Source: Chitinophagaceae bacterium
GTDB taxonomy: Bacteria; Bacteroidota; Bacteroidia; Chitinophagales; Chitinophagaceae
DNA: 64,000 nucleotides
NCBI GenBank assembly: GCA_022843585.1
Contig: JALHNJ010000003.1
Location: forward strand, 62,001-126,000
Reading direction: 5' to 3'
The notes beneath the pieces are model-generated. The model made no database searches. It worked only from the letters and a program-made list of their open reading frames with translations, and was not told the origin of the DNA. This document shows positions 24,566 through 34,588 of the stretch, piece after piece; position 1 is the stretch's first letter, and each line of letters opens with the position of its first letter. A program made the translations under genes and the position numbers.

Positions 24566-26071
24566 CTAAAATCTTTTTTCATCAAACCGTACACCTTGTT
24601 GTTCTAATTCTTTTAAAACCGGTTCATATATTTCTCTACTGGTTGGTATATGCAAACCAGTTAATTTGATCGTACCATTCAAAATCAACTTTGCGGCAAT
24701 ACCCAATGGCAAACCAACTGTTTTCGCCATGGCAGTCCGCAAATGATTTTCTCCCTTTACCACCAGCGAACTCTTGACTCCCGACTCTTTACTCCCCACC
24801 AGGTACTCTATCTCATGCAACATCACAATCATATCTTTATCATAAGGTCGCAAACTTAGTTTTCGTTCCACCGCAAATTGTAAAATATCAGCAGGACTAC
24901 ACAAGCCTTTATTTACTAACGTTTCCTTGTCATCCAACCCAAGAAAAAACAATTGCTTGAGAGTTAGATTTGCTTCATGCATTTTTTGTGCTACAAAAGC
25001 AGCCGCTTTATTTTTCACATCATCCACAGCAATTTCTTCAATATTACCATTTTCATCTGCCGCCATAAATGCTTCCGGAATATCTTCACCATCCGCTTTC
25101 GCTTCTTGTTCTGCTTCTACTAATTTCATCAAATTTTCCATCATGCTTTTGGTTTCAGCAAAACGTTCATTCAATTTTTCTTCCAGCCATTCACCAAATC
25201 CATTCTTATCCATATGCTCTTTAAAAACCTGGTACAACGTTTTTCCATCCGTATCATACTGCGGCGATTCATCCGTTAGCTTTAGGTCAATAATATTTTT
25301 CCATCCATACATAAAATCAGCATGACGCAATGTAGTCCGGATAAATGTTTTTGTATCTTCTAATCCATACAGTGAAGTATAGCTTAATGAGTCACGGTTT
25401 GCATACCAACTTAACAAACCAATTTCAGGTATCTCCACTAAATGTTCACCAGTAAATAGTTCTTTATAAGGAATTTTCTTTTCTTCTCCATCTTCTCTGT
25501 AATGTGCACCGGCTTTACCCGCCATGATGATATTGCGGGGGTTCCAACTGATTTTATAATGCCACGGATTATCATCACTCTCCGGTGCCACCAATCCACC
25601 ACAATGAGATTTAAAGGAAGTTATAACTCCATCCTGCTGATGTATCTCATCAATAATTCTCATTGCACTCATATGGTCAATGCCGGGGTCAAGTCCCATC
25701 TCGCAGAGGAAAAGAAGTTTATTGCCTGCAATTTCAGCTTCCAATTTTTTTATATCATCATCCACATAGGAGGCTGTCAATAAATTTCGATGATACTTTA
25801 CACAATCTCTTGCCACTTCAATGTGCAGTGTGGGCGGCAGCAATGAAATAACTATATCGGCCTGGCGAATATATTTTTCTCTTTCTGTTGCATCGAGAAT
25901 ATCAAAAGAAACAGCCGTTGCTTTTTGCGAATGAGCCGTTTTGGATTGTGCCAATTCAAGATTCGCATCAACTACCGTCACCTTCCAATTCTCCGTAACT
26001 GCGTTATCCAATAAATAATCAATTAAAACAGTAGCCGATTTTCCTGCCCCAAATAAAAGTATCATCTTCAT
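24566..26071 (-). CDS. Saccharopine dehydrogenase-like oxidoreductase
   Basis: 501 residues. A Rossmann domain opens with MILLFGAGKSATVLIDYLL, binds NAD(P) and continues with VTVVDANLE and ADIVISLLPP; the middle reads LLFLCEMGLDPGIDHMSAMRII and SHCGGLVAPE, the conserved LYS9 core; the C-terminal region has SSLVVKGENHLRTAMAKTVGLPLGIAAKLIL. The usual role is in lysine synthesis or breakdown (saccharopine or aminoadipate semialdehyde), but partners for either are not adjacent, so the substrate is open. Near residue 428 the coding sequence carries a stretch with strict 7-base phasing (24770-24794), which resembles the intergenic repeats elsewhere. Residues 300-400 contain a helical insert rich in Glu/Asp. 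Confidence 0.85.
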   Translation of the reverse strand: MKMILLFGAGKSATVLIDYLLDNAVTENWKVTVVDANLELAQSKTAHSQKATAVSFDILDATEREKYIRQADIVISLLPPTLHIEVARDCVKYHRNLLTASYVDDDIKKLEAEIAGNKLLFLCEMGLDPGIDHMSAMRIIDEIHQQDGVITSFKSHCGGLVAPESDDNPWHYKISWNPRNIIMAGKAGAHYREDGEEKKIPYKELFTGEHLVEIPEIGLLSWYANRDSLSYTSLYGLEDTKTFIRTTLRHADFMYGWKNIIDLKLTDESPQYDTDGKTLYQVFKEHMDKNGFGEWLEEKLNERFAETKSMMENLMKLVEAEQEAKADGEDIPEAFMAADENGNIEEIAVDDVKNKAAAFVAQKMHEANLTLKQLFFLGLDDKETLVNKGLCSPADILQFAVERKLSLRPYDKDMIVMLHEIEYLVGSKESGVKSSLVVKGENHLRTAMAKTVGLPLGIAAKLILNGTIKLTGLHIPTSREIYEPVLKELEQQGVRFDEKRF

Positions 26072-26197
26072 AAAAAAACTATTGTGAGAAGCAGGGAAAT
26101 TAGTACGAAAAACTCAATAAAACCTGAAAAAATACGGGTGTAAATACTTAAGTGCAAAAAGAGCAAGCACTTGTTTTAAAGGAGTAAAATAAAAAAA

Positions 26198-27406
26198 TTA
26201 AAAAGCTGCGGTATTACTGCTTATATCTTTCGATTCGATTTTTGCGATCTTATAATTAATTTTTACACCCCGCTTGCTTTTTTTTACCGGAACTGTTTCC
26301 TTTTCGCCGGCATGCACCGATTGAAAATAAATATTCTCTGTCTTTATAATAATTCCTTCGGGGTTCAGGTAATCTACTGTTACTGTTACTTTATCCAATA
26401 AATAGCTTGAATTATTTTGCAAAGTCACTTCCAGGTTACGAATCCCTCCAAAAGATCCAACAGCATAATCATTAGCCTGTATAGTTAGTTTGGAAGATAT
26501 GTTTTCAGCAGTTACCGGCTTTGCCCTTGTGTTTTCGGTTGCTGGTGAATTATTTTTTTCAGATTTCTCTATGGATTGTATTGTAGCTAAATTATCGTCT
26601 GGCTGCTTAGGTGTATTTTTCTTTTTGGATGATTCTTTTGTTTTTTCACTCGCCATACTCAATTGAGCATCATCAGGAGTAAACTGTTTTTCTTCTGTTT
26701 TTACGGGTAAGATAGCTGCCACTTCTGTTGGTTCTTCTTGTATAGGTTCGCTTGAGGGAGAAGGAACAGATTGCTGAATAGTTTGTGGTAAAAGAATTTC
26801 GTTTTTATTATCCGTGTTCCTGAAAAACAAGGCAACTCCTGCGCCTGTCAATAACAGGCATACATAAATTACCGGTTGCCTGTATTTTTTGAGTAGCTCA
26901 AAAGAAATGCTTTTTTTTGACCGCATTTTTTGTTCCAGGTTCTTAACATACATTTCTTTTATTTCATCTAAGGGCCGGGAGTATTTTATATGGGTTTCAG
27001 AAGAAGCAATTTCATTTTTGGGTGTCTCAAAATCAGCAATACCGCTATATTTCTGAATGTCAGTTAAAGCTGCATCTTGCAGCACTTCATTCTTTTTTTC
27101 ATTTACAGGTTTAATTCCCGTAGGCAGCTCTACAAAAACCAGTTTTTTATCAACCAATATATCAGCAATTATTTCAACCGTTTTGGAATCATCCGGAGGC
27201 AATTGCTGCTTACTATTGTCTGCCAATGGTTTACTATCATCAGCTAACAGTGCTTTTAATTCAGAGATTTCATTAGGATGACGCCAATTCATACTCTGGC
27301 ATTCAACCCATATAAGATCGGTTGACTGAAGCCCCATTTGCTGCAGAGCTTCCAAACTAAAAGGACCAGTTTCCTTATTATTACGAAGGAGAATATAGGT
27401 GTTCAT
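26198..27406 (-). CDS. GYF_2 domain membrane protein
   Basis: 402 residues. The N-terminus (1-50) is a GYF_2/DUF4339 module: YILLRNNKETGPFSLEALQQMGL, then LIWVECQSMNWRHPNEISEL. Next comes a linker with repeated Ser/Asp/Lys residues to about 160, one membrane helix (PVIYVCLLLTGAGVALFF, residues about 185-203), and a low-complexity Glu/Lys/Ser-rich segment to about 300. The last 95 residues form a compact beta-rich domain (YAVGSFGGIRNLEVTLQNNSSYLLDKVTVTVDYL, ETVPVKKSKRGVKINYKIAKIES). The GYF_2 module is probably cytoplasmic and the last domain extracytoplasmic. Function unknown. Divergent from gyrA. Confidence 0.75.
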   Translation of the reverse strand: MNTYILLRNNKETGPFSLEALQQMGLQSTDLIWVECQSMNWRHPNEISELKALLADDSKPLADNSKQQLPPDDSKTVEIIADILVDKKLVFVELPTGIKPVNEKKNEVLQDAALTDIQKYSGIADFETPKNEIASSETHIKYSRPLDEIKEMYVKNLEQKMRSKKSISFELLKKYRQPVIYVCLLLTGAGVALFFRNTDNKNEILLPQTIQQSVPSPSSEPIQEEPTEVAAILPVKTEEKQFTPDDAQLSMASEKTKESSKKKNTPKQPDDNLATIQSIEKSEKNNSPATENTRAKPVTAENISSKLTIQANDYAVGSFGGIRNLEVTLQNNSSYLLDKVTVTVDYLNPEGIIIKTENIYFQSVHAGEKETVPVKKSKRGVKINYKIAKIESKDISSNTAAF

Positions 27407-27569
27407 TTACCAGATTAAGATGACTTCTCACTAACGAAAAATTTGTGCCGTTATCTGCAAAAGGGTTGTTATAAATTAAGCGTAGCAGCAAGAGAAATTA
27501 TCCCCAATAAATTGAAAAAAAAGGGTGAAAAAACAATTACATTTATCAGGTTTTCAGGTGTAGAAAAGG

Positions 27570-27577
27570 TAGATTTG
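27570..27577 (+). promoter_or_regulatory. -7 promoter element of gyrA
   Basis: TAGATTTG matches TAnnTTTG exactly, 77 bases before the gyrA ATG. The -33 box is not clear. Confidence 0.5.
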
Positions 27578-27654
27578 CGAACCTTGAAAAAGCCTCTTTT
27601 GAAAAGGCATTTTCTTGATCAATTCGTTTAAAAAGTAAGAAGGAAAAATCACCA

Positions 27655-30243
27655 ATGGAAGACAATTTAGAGCCGCAAGAAACACAGGATAGTAACCGCA
27701 TTATCCCCGTTAATATTGAGGAGCAAATGAAGACGGCCTACATTGATTATTCAATGTCGGTAATTGTGGGCCGTGCCTTACCCGATGTAAGAGATGGTTT
27801 TAAACCGGTACACCGCCGTGTTTTATTTGCCATGAACGAGTTAGGCTTAAATCATAATAAGCCCTATAAAAAGTCTGCAAGAATAGTGGGAGAGGTGTTA
27901 GGTAAGTATCACCCCCATGGAGATTCATCTGTATATTTTGCCATGGCCCGTTTGGCGCAGGATTGGAATATGCGTTATACGCTGGTTGACGGACAAGGTA
28001 ACTTCGGTAACCAGGATGGAGATGATCCGGCTGCCATGCGTTACACAGAGGTTCGCTTGGCCAAGCTCGGCGAACATATGCTGGATGATATTGAAAAAGA
28101 TACCGTCGATTTTCAATTGAATTTTGACGATTCTGAAAAAGAACCGTCCATACTTCCAACCCGCATTCCACAACTATTGATCAACGGATCCAGTGGGATT
28201 GCTGTGGGTATGGCAACGAATATGATGCCTCACAATCTTACAGAATCAATTGATGGTTGTGTTGCTTTTATCGACAATAAAGAAATTACTATAGATGAAT
28301 TGATGCAGCATGTAAAAGCCCCTGATTTTCCAACAGGTGGCGTTATCTATGGTATGGAAGGAGTGAAGGCCGGAATGCATTACGGTCGTGGTCGTGTAGT
28401 TGTCAGAGGCAAACTAACAGTTGAAACAAAAGCCAGTGGCCGGGATCAGATCATCATCACCGAAGTGCCTTACCAGGTAAACCGGGATACATTAGTTAAC
28501 CGGATTGGTGAGTTGGTGAATGAAAAAGTGATTGAAGGAATTTCACATGTAAACAACGAATCGAATAACAAAGAAGGCACCCGTTTGGTGATCGATTTAA
28601 AGCGGGATGCTATTGCAAATGTAATTATAAACCAGCTTTATAAACTCACTGACCTTCAGACTTCTTACGGTATAAATAATGTCGCCATTGTAAAGGGAAG
28701 GCCGAAGACATTGAATCTGAAAGACCTTATCAGCGAGTTCGTAGAGTTTCGTCATGAAGTAGTGGTTCGCCGTACCAAATTTGAACTGCGGGAAGCTGAA
28801 AAAAGAGCCCATCTTCTGAGAGGCTACCTGATTGCACTGGACCATTTAGATGAGGTTATACGTATGATCCGTTCATCCTCTACTCCGGAAGTTGCCAAAG
28901 AAAATTTGATCAATGCCGGCTGGGGATTAGATGAAATACAGGCCAAAGCCATACTTGAGCTTCGCTTACAGCGATTGACAGGTATGGAAAGAGAGAAGAT
29001 CAAAGCAGAGTATGATGAATTAATGAAATTGATCGCCCATTTAAATGAAATACTTAACAACGAAGGATTGCGGTTCGAGATCATTAAAAATGAATTGCTG
29101 GAGATAAAAGAAAAATATGGCGATGCAAGAAAAACAGAGATCACTTATCTGGATGATGAGGTTAAGATAAAAGATCTGATCAAAGAGGAAGATGTTGTTA
29201 TCACTATTTCTCATTTAGGATATATTAAACGTACACCTGCTGATGAATACAGAGCACAGCGAAGAGGCGGCAGGGGAGTGATTGGTGGCAAAACGAGGGA
29301 CGAAGATTATATCGAACATCTTTTTGTTGCCTCTACTCACCACACCATGCTTTTCTTTACAGAAAAAGGAAGAGTGTACTGGATGAATGTGTATGAAATT
29401 CCGGAAGGTGAAAAAACAGGTAAAGGAAGAGCTATTCAAAACCTGATACAGCTTCCTCCTGATGATAAAGTAAGAGCTATCATTGATGTGCAGGATCTGA
29501 AAGATGAAGAATTTGTAAAATCACATAGTATTGTATTGTGTACTAAGAAAGGTATTATTAAAAAAACTGATCTGACCGACTTCAGCCGACCTCGTCAAAC
29601 TGGTGTAAATGCCATTAATATTGTGGAAGGAGATGAGTTGCTGGAAGCAAGAATGACCGATGGTAAATCAGAGATCATGATGGCAGTTAAGAGTGGCAGA
29701 GCGATTCGCTTCTCCGAAGAAAAAGTAAGAGCAACAGGTCGTGGCGCTATTGGTGTAGCGGGTATAGAAGTAGAAAATGATAATGATGAAGTAGTAGGCA
29801 TGATTTGTGTAAATCCAGAAACTGATGCGTCTAAGACAGTGTTGGTAGTAAGTGAAAAAGGATATGGTAAAAGAACAGCCGTTGATGAATATCGTTATAC
29901 AAACCGTGGTGGAAAAGGAGTGAAAACAATTAGTGTAACAGAAAAAACAGGTTCTTTAGTTGGGTTATTGGCTGTTTCCGAAACACAGGATATTATGATC
30001 ACTTGTAAGAGCGGCGTTACAATACGGATGCCGGTTAGTGGAATCAGTGAGCAGGGAAGAGCCACACAGGGAGTAAAGCTGATAAGACTGGATGAAGGCG
30101 ATGAAATTGCAGCAATTACCCAGTTGGATGACCAGGAACAGCCTGTTAATGGTGACACAACAATTGTTACAGATCCACCAACCAATGGCGATAACGCAAC
30201 TTCTGCGGATGAAACTACATCTACAGGGGGCGTAACAGAATAA
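27655..30243 (+). CDS. gyrA: DNA gyrase subunit A
   Basis: 862 residues. The breakage-reunion domain has the catalytic Tyr at about residue 130 in [10 protein letters not shown], preceded by the quinolone-determining region [18 protein letters not shown]. The C-terminal beta-pinwheel carries the GyrA box as QRRGGRG near residue 540, which wraps DNA and separates GyrA from ParC. The tail beyond about residue 825 is acidic and Thr-rich. The residue aligned to E. coli Asp87 is Phe here. Gene order gyrA, then a TPR gene 21 bases later, is common in the phylum. Confidence 0.97.
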   Translation: MEDNLEPQETQDSNRIIPVNIEEQMKTAYIDYSMSVIVGRALPDVRDGFKPVHRRVLFAMNELGLNHNKPYKKSARIVGEVLGKYHPHGDSSVYFAMARLAQDWNMRYTLVDGQGNFGNQDGDDPAAMRYTEVRLAKLGEHMLDDIEKDTVDFQLNFDDSEKEPSILPTRIPQLLINGSSGIAVGMATNMMPHNLTESIDGCVAFIDNKEITIDELMQHVKAPDFPTGGVIYGMEGVKAGMHYGRGRVVVRGKLTVETKASGRDQIIITEVPYQVNRDTLVNRIGELVNEKVIEGISHVNNESNNKEGTRLVIDLKRDAIANVIINQLYKLTDLQTSYGINNVAIVKGRPKTLNLKDLISEFVEFRHEVVVRRTKFELREAEKRAHLLRGYLIALDHLDEVIRMIRSSSTPEVAKENLINAGWGLDEIQAKAILELRLQRLTGMEREKIKAEYDELMKLIAHLNEILNNEGLRFEIIKNELLEIKEKYGDARKTEITYLDDEVKIKDLIKEEDVVITISHLGYIKRTPADEYRAQRRGGRGVIGGKTRDEDYIEHLFVASTHHTMLFFTEKGRVYWMNVYEIPEGEKTGKGRAIQNLIQLPPDDKVRAIIDVQDLKDEEFVKSHSIVLCTKKGIIKKTDLTDFSRPRQTGVNAINIVEGDELLEARMTDGKSEIMMAVKSGRAIRFSEEKVRATGRGAIGVAGIEVENDNDEVVGMICVNPETDASKTVLVVSEKGYGKRTAVDEYRYTNRGGKGVKTISVTEKTGSLVGLLAVSETQDIMITCKSGVTIRMPVSGISEQGRATQGVKLIRLDEGDEIAAITQLDDQEQPVNGDTTIVTDPPTNGDNATSADETTSTGGVTE

Positions 30244-30264
30244 GTTTCTATTATTAATTAATAT

Positions 30265-31608
30265 ATGCTAAAAATGAAAAAAGGTTTCTTGCTACTCATT
30301 ATGGGCTTATCAGCTTTTATGGTAAAAGCACAAAAGCATGAGGACATAAAAAATAAATTGCTGCTTAATATGTATAAGCAGGCAAAAGAAGATCTGGATA
30401 AAGCTATGACCAATGCAAAATTCACGGCAAAGGCAGAAGCATACATGTTAAAAACTACTATTTATGCCGGACTGGCCACACAAGATGGTACCAAGAATAC
30501 TCCTGCCGGCGATCAGTTAGCAGCAGAAGCGGAAGCTGCATTTAAAAAATACAGGGAAATGGATCCGGAAATGAGTCTTGTTTCTGATCCTATTTATCAA
30601 AACGGTCCAATCAATCTTTACTCCGGTTATTACTCTGCCGGATATAATGACTACTCTGCAAAAGATTGGAAAGCCGCTTACGAAAAATTTAAAAAAGCCG
30701 TTGAATTATCTGATATACTTATTAATAAAAAAGTATTGACTGCAGCTCTTGATACCAATGTGTTGATATTAGCTGGCGTTACAGCAGAAAGCAGTGATAA
30801 TAAAGAAGAAGCAGTAAAGCATTACCAACGTTTGGCCGACAATAATATTAAAGGTGAGGGTTTTGAAAGTGTGTACCGCTTCTTAGTAAGCTATTATTTT
30901 AGCAAAAAAGATTATACCGCATTTGAAAAGTATAAAGCACTGGGTAAACAATTGTATCCGGAGAGTGAATACTTTGACTATGACAAAGTTGATTTTGCTG
31001 TTGGCCTGGTAGAAAGCTTTGATGGAAAATTAAAAGCACTGGATGAAGTATTGGCTACTGATCCGAATAATTACAAAGCCAATCAAATTGCAGGGGAAAT
31101 AATATATGACACGTTAAACTCCCGTTCAGAAAATCCTGTGTTACCGGCAAACGCTGAGGAATTAGAAAAAAGAATGGTTACGGCCTTTAATAAAGCGGCG
31201 GCGGCAAAACCTGAATCTGAAGTTGCTTATCTTTTTCTCGGCGACCATTTCATTAATAAAGCGGTAAAAGTAAATGATGCCAGGGAAGCACATGCAGAAG
31301 ACACAAAGAAGAGAACTAAGCCAGGCACTATGGCTTCTAAAGAAGATGTAGCTAAACGGGAGGCACTTGACAAACAATATGGCGAAACATTAGAACAGGC
31401 AAGAGAGCCTTACGAAAAAGCTTGTGCAATATTTGCTGCCCGTCCTGATATTGATAGCAGAACAAAACAACAGTATAAAAAAGCCGCCAGCTACCTGGCT
31501 GATATTTTTGCATTCAAAAAAGTACAGTCAAAAGGAAAACCAGCCGACCTTGCAAAATATACAGCAGAAGAGAAGAAGTGGGCAGACAGATATGACTCTA
31601 TTAAATAA
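30265..31608 (+). CDS. Exported tetratricopeptide repeat protein
   Basis: 447 residues with a signal peptide (KKGFLLLIMGLSAFMVKAQ). The start may be ATG 30265 or 30274. The chain is helical throughout with TPR-like repeats (KDWKAAYEKFKKAVELSDILI, NKEEAVKHYQRLADNNIKGEG, YRFLVSYYFSKKDYTAFEKYKALGKQL, ADIFAFKKVQSKG). It is a periplasmic scaffold of unknown partner. It follows gyrA closely, with no promoter seen between, so it is likely cotranscribed. It ends at a good terminator (31618-31649). Confidence 0.8.
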   Translation: MLKMKKGFLLLIMGLSAFMVKAQKHEDIKNKLLLNMYKQAKEDLDKAMTNAKFTAKAEAYMLKTTIYAGLATQDGTKNTPAGDQLAAEAEAAFKKYREMDPEMSLVSDPIYQNGPINLYSGYYSAGYNDYSAKDWKAAYEKFKKAVELSDILINKKVLTAALDTNVLILAGVTAESSDNKEEAVKHYQRLADNNIKGEGFESVYRFLVSYYFSKKDYTAFEKYKALGKQLYPESEYFDYDKVDFAVGLVESFDGKLKALDEVLATDPNNYKANQIAGEIIYDTLNSRSENPVLPANAEELEKRMVTAFNKAAAAKPESEVAYLFLGDHFINKAVKVNDAREAHAEDTKKRTKPGTMASKEDVAKREALDKQYGETLEQAREPYEKACAIFAARPDIDSRTKQQYKKAASYLADIFAFKKVQSKGKPADLAKYTAEEKKWADRYDSIK

Positions 31609-31617
31609 TTGGTTCTT

Positions 31618-31649
31618 AAGGAAAGCTACTTAACTGTAGCTTTTCTTTG
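31618..31649 (+). terminator. Terminator after the gyrA-TPR unit
   Basis: AGGAAAGCTAC and GTAGCTTTTCT pair around TTAACT, with one G-U pair, followed by a short T run. Confidence 0.7.
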
Positions 31650-31769
31650 GGATCAACTATTTAACATAATATATATTATAAGACAAAATCTGTTATATTT
31701 GTGGGAATCGGGTATTGGATAGGCATATTGCCAACTGTAACTTGCATTACATACTTTAAACATATTACT

Positions 31770-32303
31770 ATGCTTAAGAAATATTTTCTTCTAATTATAG
31801 CATCAGGATTAATAATTACTTCTTGTGGTGATGCAGAAAATAAAGTTGATAAAGACAACTCAGTAGATTCTGCAACTGTCAGTGACAAAAAAATTCCGGA
31901 TACAAATTCTGCACCCTCAGGAACAACCCGTGGATTAGATATTGGAACAGAGCCGGATGATATTCTAATGAATATCGACAATCATCTTGTTTCCAAAGCC
32001 ACTTTTACAAGTGCCGGTGCTGCCGGTGGCATTACCAATGGTTCTGTTACGGTTGAAAATACTTTACCCGATGCCACCATTCAAAAAGCATTTGTTGAAG
32101 TAAGTATTTTGCTGGCTGATGGTAAAGAATACAGAACTGATTATTATACCGTACAGAATATAGAACCCGGTGGAAAGAAAACCGTAAAGATCCCTAACAC
32201 CACCCGTGGTAATTCCATAGTTTGCCATATCGTTAAATTGAAAAGCATGGAACTAACGAAAGGCGAAATGATATTAGTTGGCAGCCGTTATGTTCCTAAT
32301 TAA
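31770..32303 (+). CDS. Lipoprotein, unknown function
   Basis: 177 residues from ATG 31770; the frame to 31701 gives no signal. It has a lipoprotein signal (MLKKYFLLIIASGLIITSC, Cys at 19), a Ser/Asp-rich linker, then a beta domain: LVSKATFTSAGAAGG, ITNGSVTVENTLPDATIQKAFVEVSIL, YYTVQNIEPGGKKTVKIPN and GNSIVCHIVKLKS. This resembles the last domain of the GYF_2 protein at 26198-27406 (NLEVTLQNNSSYLLDKVTVTVDYL, then HAGEKETVPVKKSKRGVKI), so the two may share a fold. The stop codon overlaps the next start by one base, so translation is coupled. Confidence 0.7.
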   Translation: MLKKYFLLIIASGLIITSCGDAENKVDKDNSVDSATVSDKKIPDTNSAPSGTTRGLDIGTEPDDILMNIDNHLVSKATFTSAGAAGGITNGSVTVENTLPDATIQKAFVEVSILLADGKEYRTDYYTVQNIEPGGKKTVKIPNTTRGNSIVCHIVKLKSMELTKGEMILVGSRYVPN

Positions 32304-32734
32304 TGGATTTACGGGAAACCATACTTGCAGAACATTCCAAAGCGAATTGTGTCAACATTGTAAACTGGATTGGTAACAACCAGCTTCGCTTTAATCAACT
32401 TTTAGAACTGTTCCTGGATGATAATGACCCCATTGTTATTCAAAGGGCTGGCTGGCCTTTAAGTTATGCGGTGGAAGCCCACCCTTCTTTTATACAGAAA
32501 CATTTTTCCCGGCTATTAAAAAATCTGCACAAACCTAAACTTCAAAATGCAGTAAAGCGAAACACACTGCGTCTCTTACAAAATGTTACTATTCCTGAAA
32601 AATTTCATGGTGAAATAATGAACACCTGTTTTAATTATATTATTTCTCACACGGAAAAACCAGCCATCAAAGCCTTTTCATTGGCCGTATTACAACAACT
32701 GCTAAGCAATATCCTGATATTCTACCCGAGATAA
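32303..32734 (+). CDS. HEAT-like repeat protein, frameshifted near its C-terminus
   Basis: The frame opens at an ATG overlapping the preceding stop by one base and reads 143 residues (helical, HEAT-like: FNQLLELFLDDNDPIVIQRAGWPLSYAVEAHP; KNLHKPKLQNAVKRNTLRLLQ). It then ends in an unlikely tail, SNILIFYPR. In another frame the same DNA continues AKQYPDILPEIKTIIQDKW, then SRARKILKEK, to a stop at 32812-32814, which is what a helical repeat protein should read. One base appears missing near 32700. The intact protein would be about 170 residues. This could be a real mutation or a sequencing slip. Function unknown; coupled to the lipoprotein gene. Confidence 0.7.
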   Translation: MDLRETILAEHSKANCVNIVNWIGNNQLRFNQLLELFLDDNDPIVIQRAGWPLSYAVEAHPSFIQKHFSRLLKNLHKPKLQNAVKRNTLRLLQNVTIPEKFHGEIMNTCFNYIISHTEKPAIKAFSLAVLQQLLSNILIFYPR

Positions 32735-32821
32735 AAACGATCATTCAAGATAAATGGGATAATGAATCGGCTGCTTTCAAATCAAGAGCCCGGAAAATTT
32801 TGAAAGAGAAATAAGTAATTT

Positions 32822-33265
32822 TTAATGCGTTTTAATATATCCCATTAGATTATAAATAAATAGACAGGCAAATACCACAGCGAATGATATAAATAAGGTA
32901 TTCATTGCTATCTCTCCGATCTTAAATATTGCTTTTTTAGGAATTTCATACATTGGGTAATAAGCAAATTGTGTAAACACTTTTCCTATCCAGTAAGCGG
33001 CTATCAATCCTGTTATTGCAATAGCCAATGCAGATTGATTCTTTAGATCCGATGCTAACAATATTGATATTAGCCCAAATGAAAAATTAAGTCCTTGTAT
33101 ATATCGTCCATATGTTTTTGCGATCTCCAGGTTCAGTGGTTTCAATTTTTTAATATCATTATACCAATCAAAAACAACATGGCGTATGTATGGATATATA
33201 ATGGCCGTAAATATCTGACCGATACCACCTGCTATAATTAGCCAATCAGGAATGATGAGTTTCAT
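32822..33265 (-). CDS. Four-helix membrane protein coupled to NDH-2
   Basis: 147 residues with four predicted membrane helices (around residues 8-25, 55-75, 82-100 and 120-140) and a conserved basic loop PYIRHVVFDWYNDIKKLKPLN. I do not recognise a family. It overlaps the end of the upstream dehydrogenase gene by 20 bases, so the two are translationally coupled and probably work together, for example by anchoring or tuning quinone reduction. This partnership is inferred from gene order only. It ends 7 bases from the shifted stop of the facing HEAT gene. Confidence 0.65.
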   Translation of the reverse strand: MKLIIPDWLIIAGGIGQIFTAIIYPYIRHVVFDWYNDIKKLKPLNLEIAKTYGRYIQGLNFSFGLISILLASDLKNQSALAIAITGLIAAYWIGKVFTQFAYYPMYEIPKKAIFKIGEIAMNTLFISFAVVFACLFIYNLMGYIKTH

Positions 33266-34535
33266 GCTTTTCAGTTTTATTAAACTCCTTAAATATCAAA
33301 CGTAAGTTCTGATCGTACGTAATATAATTATACAACCAGTTACTGAAAACGAAGAACCTGTTCTTCACACCCAGTATCAACATCAGGTGTAAGCCCATCC
33401 AGATCATCCACGCAAAAAAACCGCCGAAATGTAATTTTGGTTTCGGCACATCAACCACCGCAAGATTTCTTCCTACAGTTGCCATAGCACCTTTATCATT
33501 ATATACAAACTCATATTGCTGACTCAGATCTCCTTTTCGCTCAATTAATTTTAAGTTGCCGGCGATAAGATCTGCCTGCTGCATAGCTACAGGTGCTACC
33601 TGTGGATGCCCGTTCGGAAATTTCTCCGTTTCCATATAAGCAATATCACCGATAGCATATATATTATCATACCCATGTACCTGGCAACGTTGGTTAATTT
33701 TTATCCTGTTACCCCGGGCAATTAAAGATTGATCAATACCAGCAGGCACATTCCCTTTAATACCGGCTGCCCAAATTACAGTGGCTGCAGTAAGTGTATT
33801 GCCATCACTTAATGTTACGGTATTACCATCATATTCTTTTACCAATGTATTGGTCATCACCTTCACTCCTAACCGTTCCAAATATTTCTGCGATTTGGCA
33901 GACGATTTTTCACTCATGGTTGATAAGGTCTTGGCTGTACCTTCTAACAAATAAATATTCATCTGTGAAAAATCAAGCTCCGGATAATCTTTCGGTAATA
34001 CATATTTTTTCATTTCCGCCAATGCACCGGATAGCTCCACTCCTGTTGGCCCACCACCTACAATTACAAAATTCATCCGTCGTTGCAGCTCCGCTTTATC
34101 GGTAACTGTTAATGCGTTTTCAAAATTTTGAAGCAGCCGGTAGCGAAGTTGTAAAGCCTCCACCGTGGATTTCATCGGAAAAGCATTTTCTGCCATTTGT
34201 GTGTTACCGAAGAAATTGGTGTCAGCACCGGTGGCTATTACCAATACATCATAACTTATTTCTTCAGTGTCTGTAATAATTTTATTCTCCGCTGCTACCA
34301 CTTGTTGCAGCTCCGCTAACCGTATTCTTACATTATTTGTTTTGTGAAATACTTTCCGCAATGGAAAGGAAATATTACTGGCATCTAAGCCTGCAGTGGC
34401 CACCTGGTAAAATAAAGGTTGAAACTGGTGGTAATTAAACTTGTCAACTAACACTACTTCAAATCCGGCCTTATTATTTAATCTACGGGCTAATTTTAGT
34501 CCCCCAAAACCAGCACCTACTATTACTACTTTCAT
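33246..34535 (-). CDS. Type II NADH dehydrogenase (NDH-2)
   Basis: 429 residues. Two dinucleotide folds are visible: KVVIVGAGFGGLKLARRLN (FAD) at the start and MNFVIVGGGPTGVELSGALAEM (NADH) near residue 160. Further family signatures are NYHQFQPLFYQVATAGL, VIWAAGI, IYAIGDIA and PQVAPVAMQQA. The C-terminal part has a hydrophobic stretch (FFAWMIWMGLHLMLILGV) that binds the membrane. It passes electrons from NADH to the quinone pool without pumping. An exact -7 element (34555-34562) and a perfect palindrome (34567-34588) stand just upstream, suggesting regulation by a symmetric repressor or activator. Confidence 0.92.
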   Translation of the reverse strand: MKVVIVGAGFGGLKLARRLNNKAGFEVVLVDKFNYHQFQPLFYQVATAGLDASNISFPLRKVFHKTNNVRIRLAELQQVVAAENKIITDTEEISYDVLVIATGADTNFFGNTQMAENAFPMKSTVEALQLRYRLLQNFENALTVTDKAELQRRMNFVIVGGGPTGVELSGALAEMKKYVLPKDYPELDFSQMNIYLLEGTAKTLSTMSEKSSAKSQKYLERLGVKVMTNTLVKEYDGNTVTLSDGNTLTAATVIWAAGIKGNVPAGIDQSLIARGNRIKINQRCQVHGYDNIYAIGDIAYMETEKFPNGHPQVAPVAMQQADLIAGNLKLIERKGDLSQQYEFVYNDKGAMATVGRNLAVVDVPKPKLHFGGFFAWMIWMGLHLMLILGVKNRFFVFSNWLYNYITYDQNLRLIFKEFNKTEKHETHHS

Positions 34536-34554
34536 ACAATACTTTTTGACAGCA

Positions 34555-34562
34555 CAAATTTA
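34555..34562 (-). promoter_or_regulatory. -7 promoter element of the NDH-2 unit
   Basis: TAAATTTG on the minus strand matches TAnnTTTG exactly, 19 bases before the ATG. The palindrome lies where the spacer and -33 should be. Confidence 0.55.
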
Positions 34563-34566
34563 CACT

Positions 34567-34588
34567 ATTTTCAATAATTATTGAAAAT
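34567..34588. promoter_or_regulatory. Perfect 22-base palindrome over the NDH-2 promoter
   Basis: ATTTTCAATAA/TTATTGAAAAT is perfectly self-complementary. It covers the promoter spacer 5 bases above the -7 element of NDH-2. The TTCAAT-N4-ATTGAA arms have the spacing style of Crp/Fnr-type sites. It could instead be the terminator of serA, which ends 48 bases away. Confidence 0.5.
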
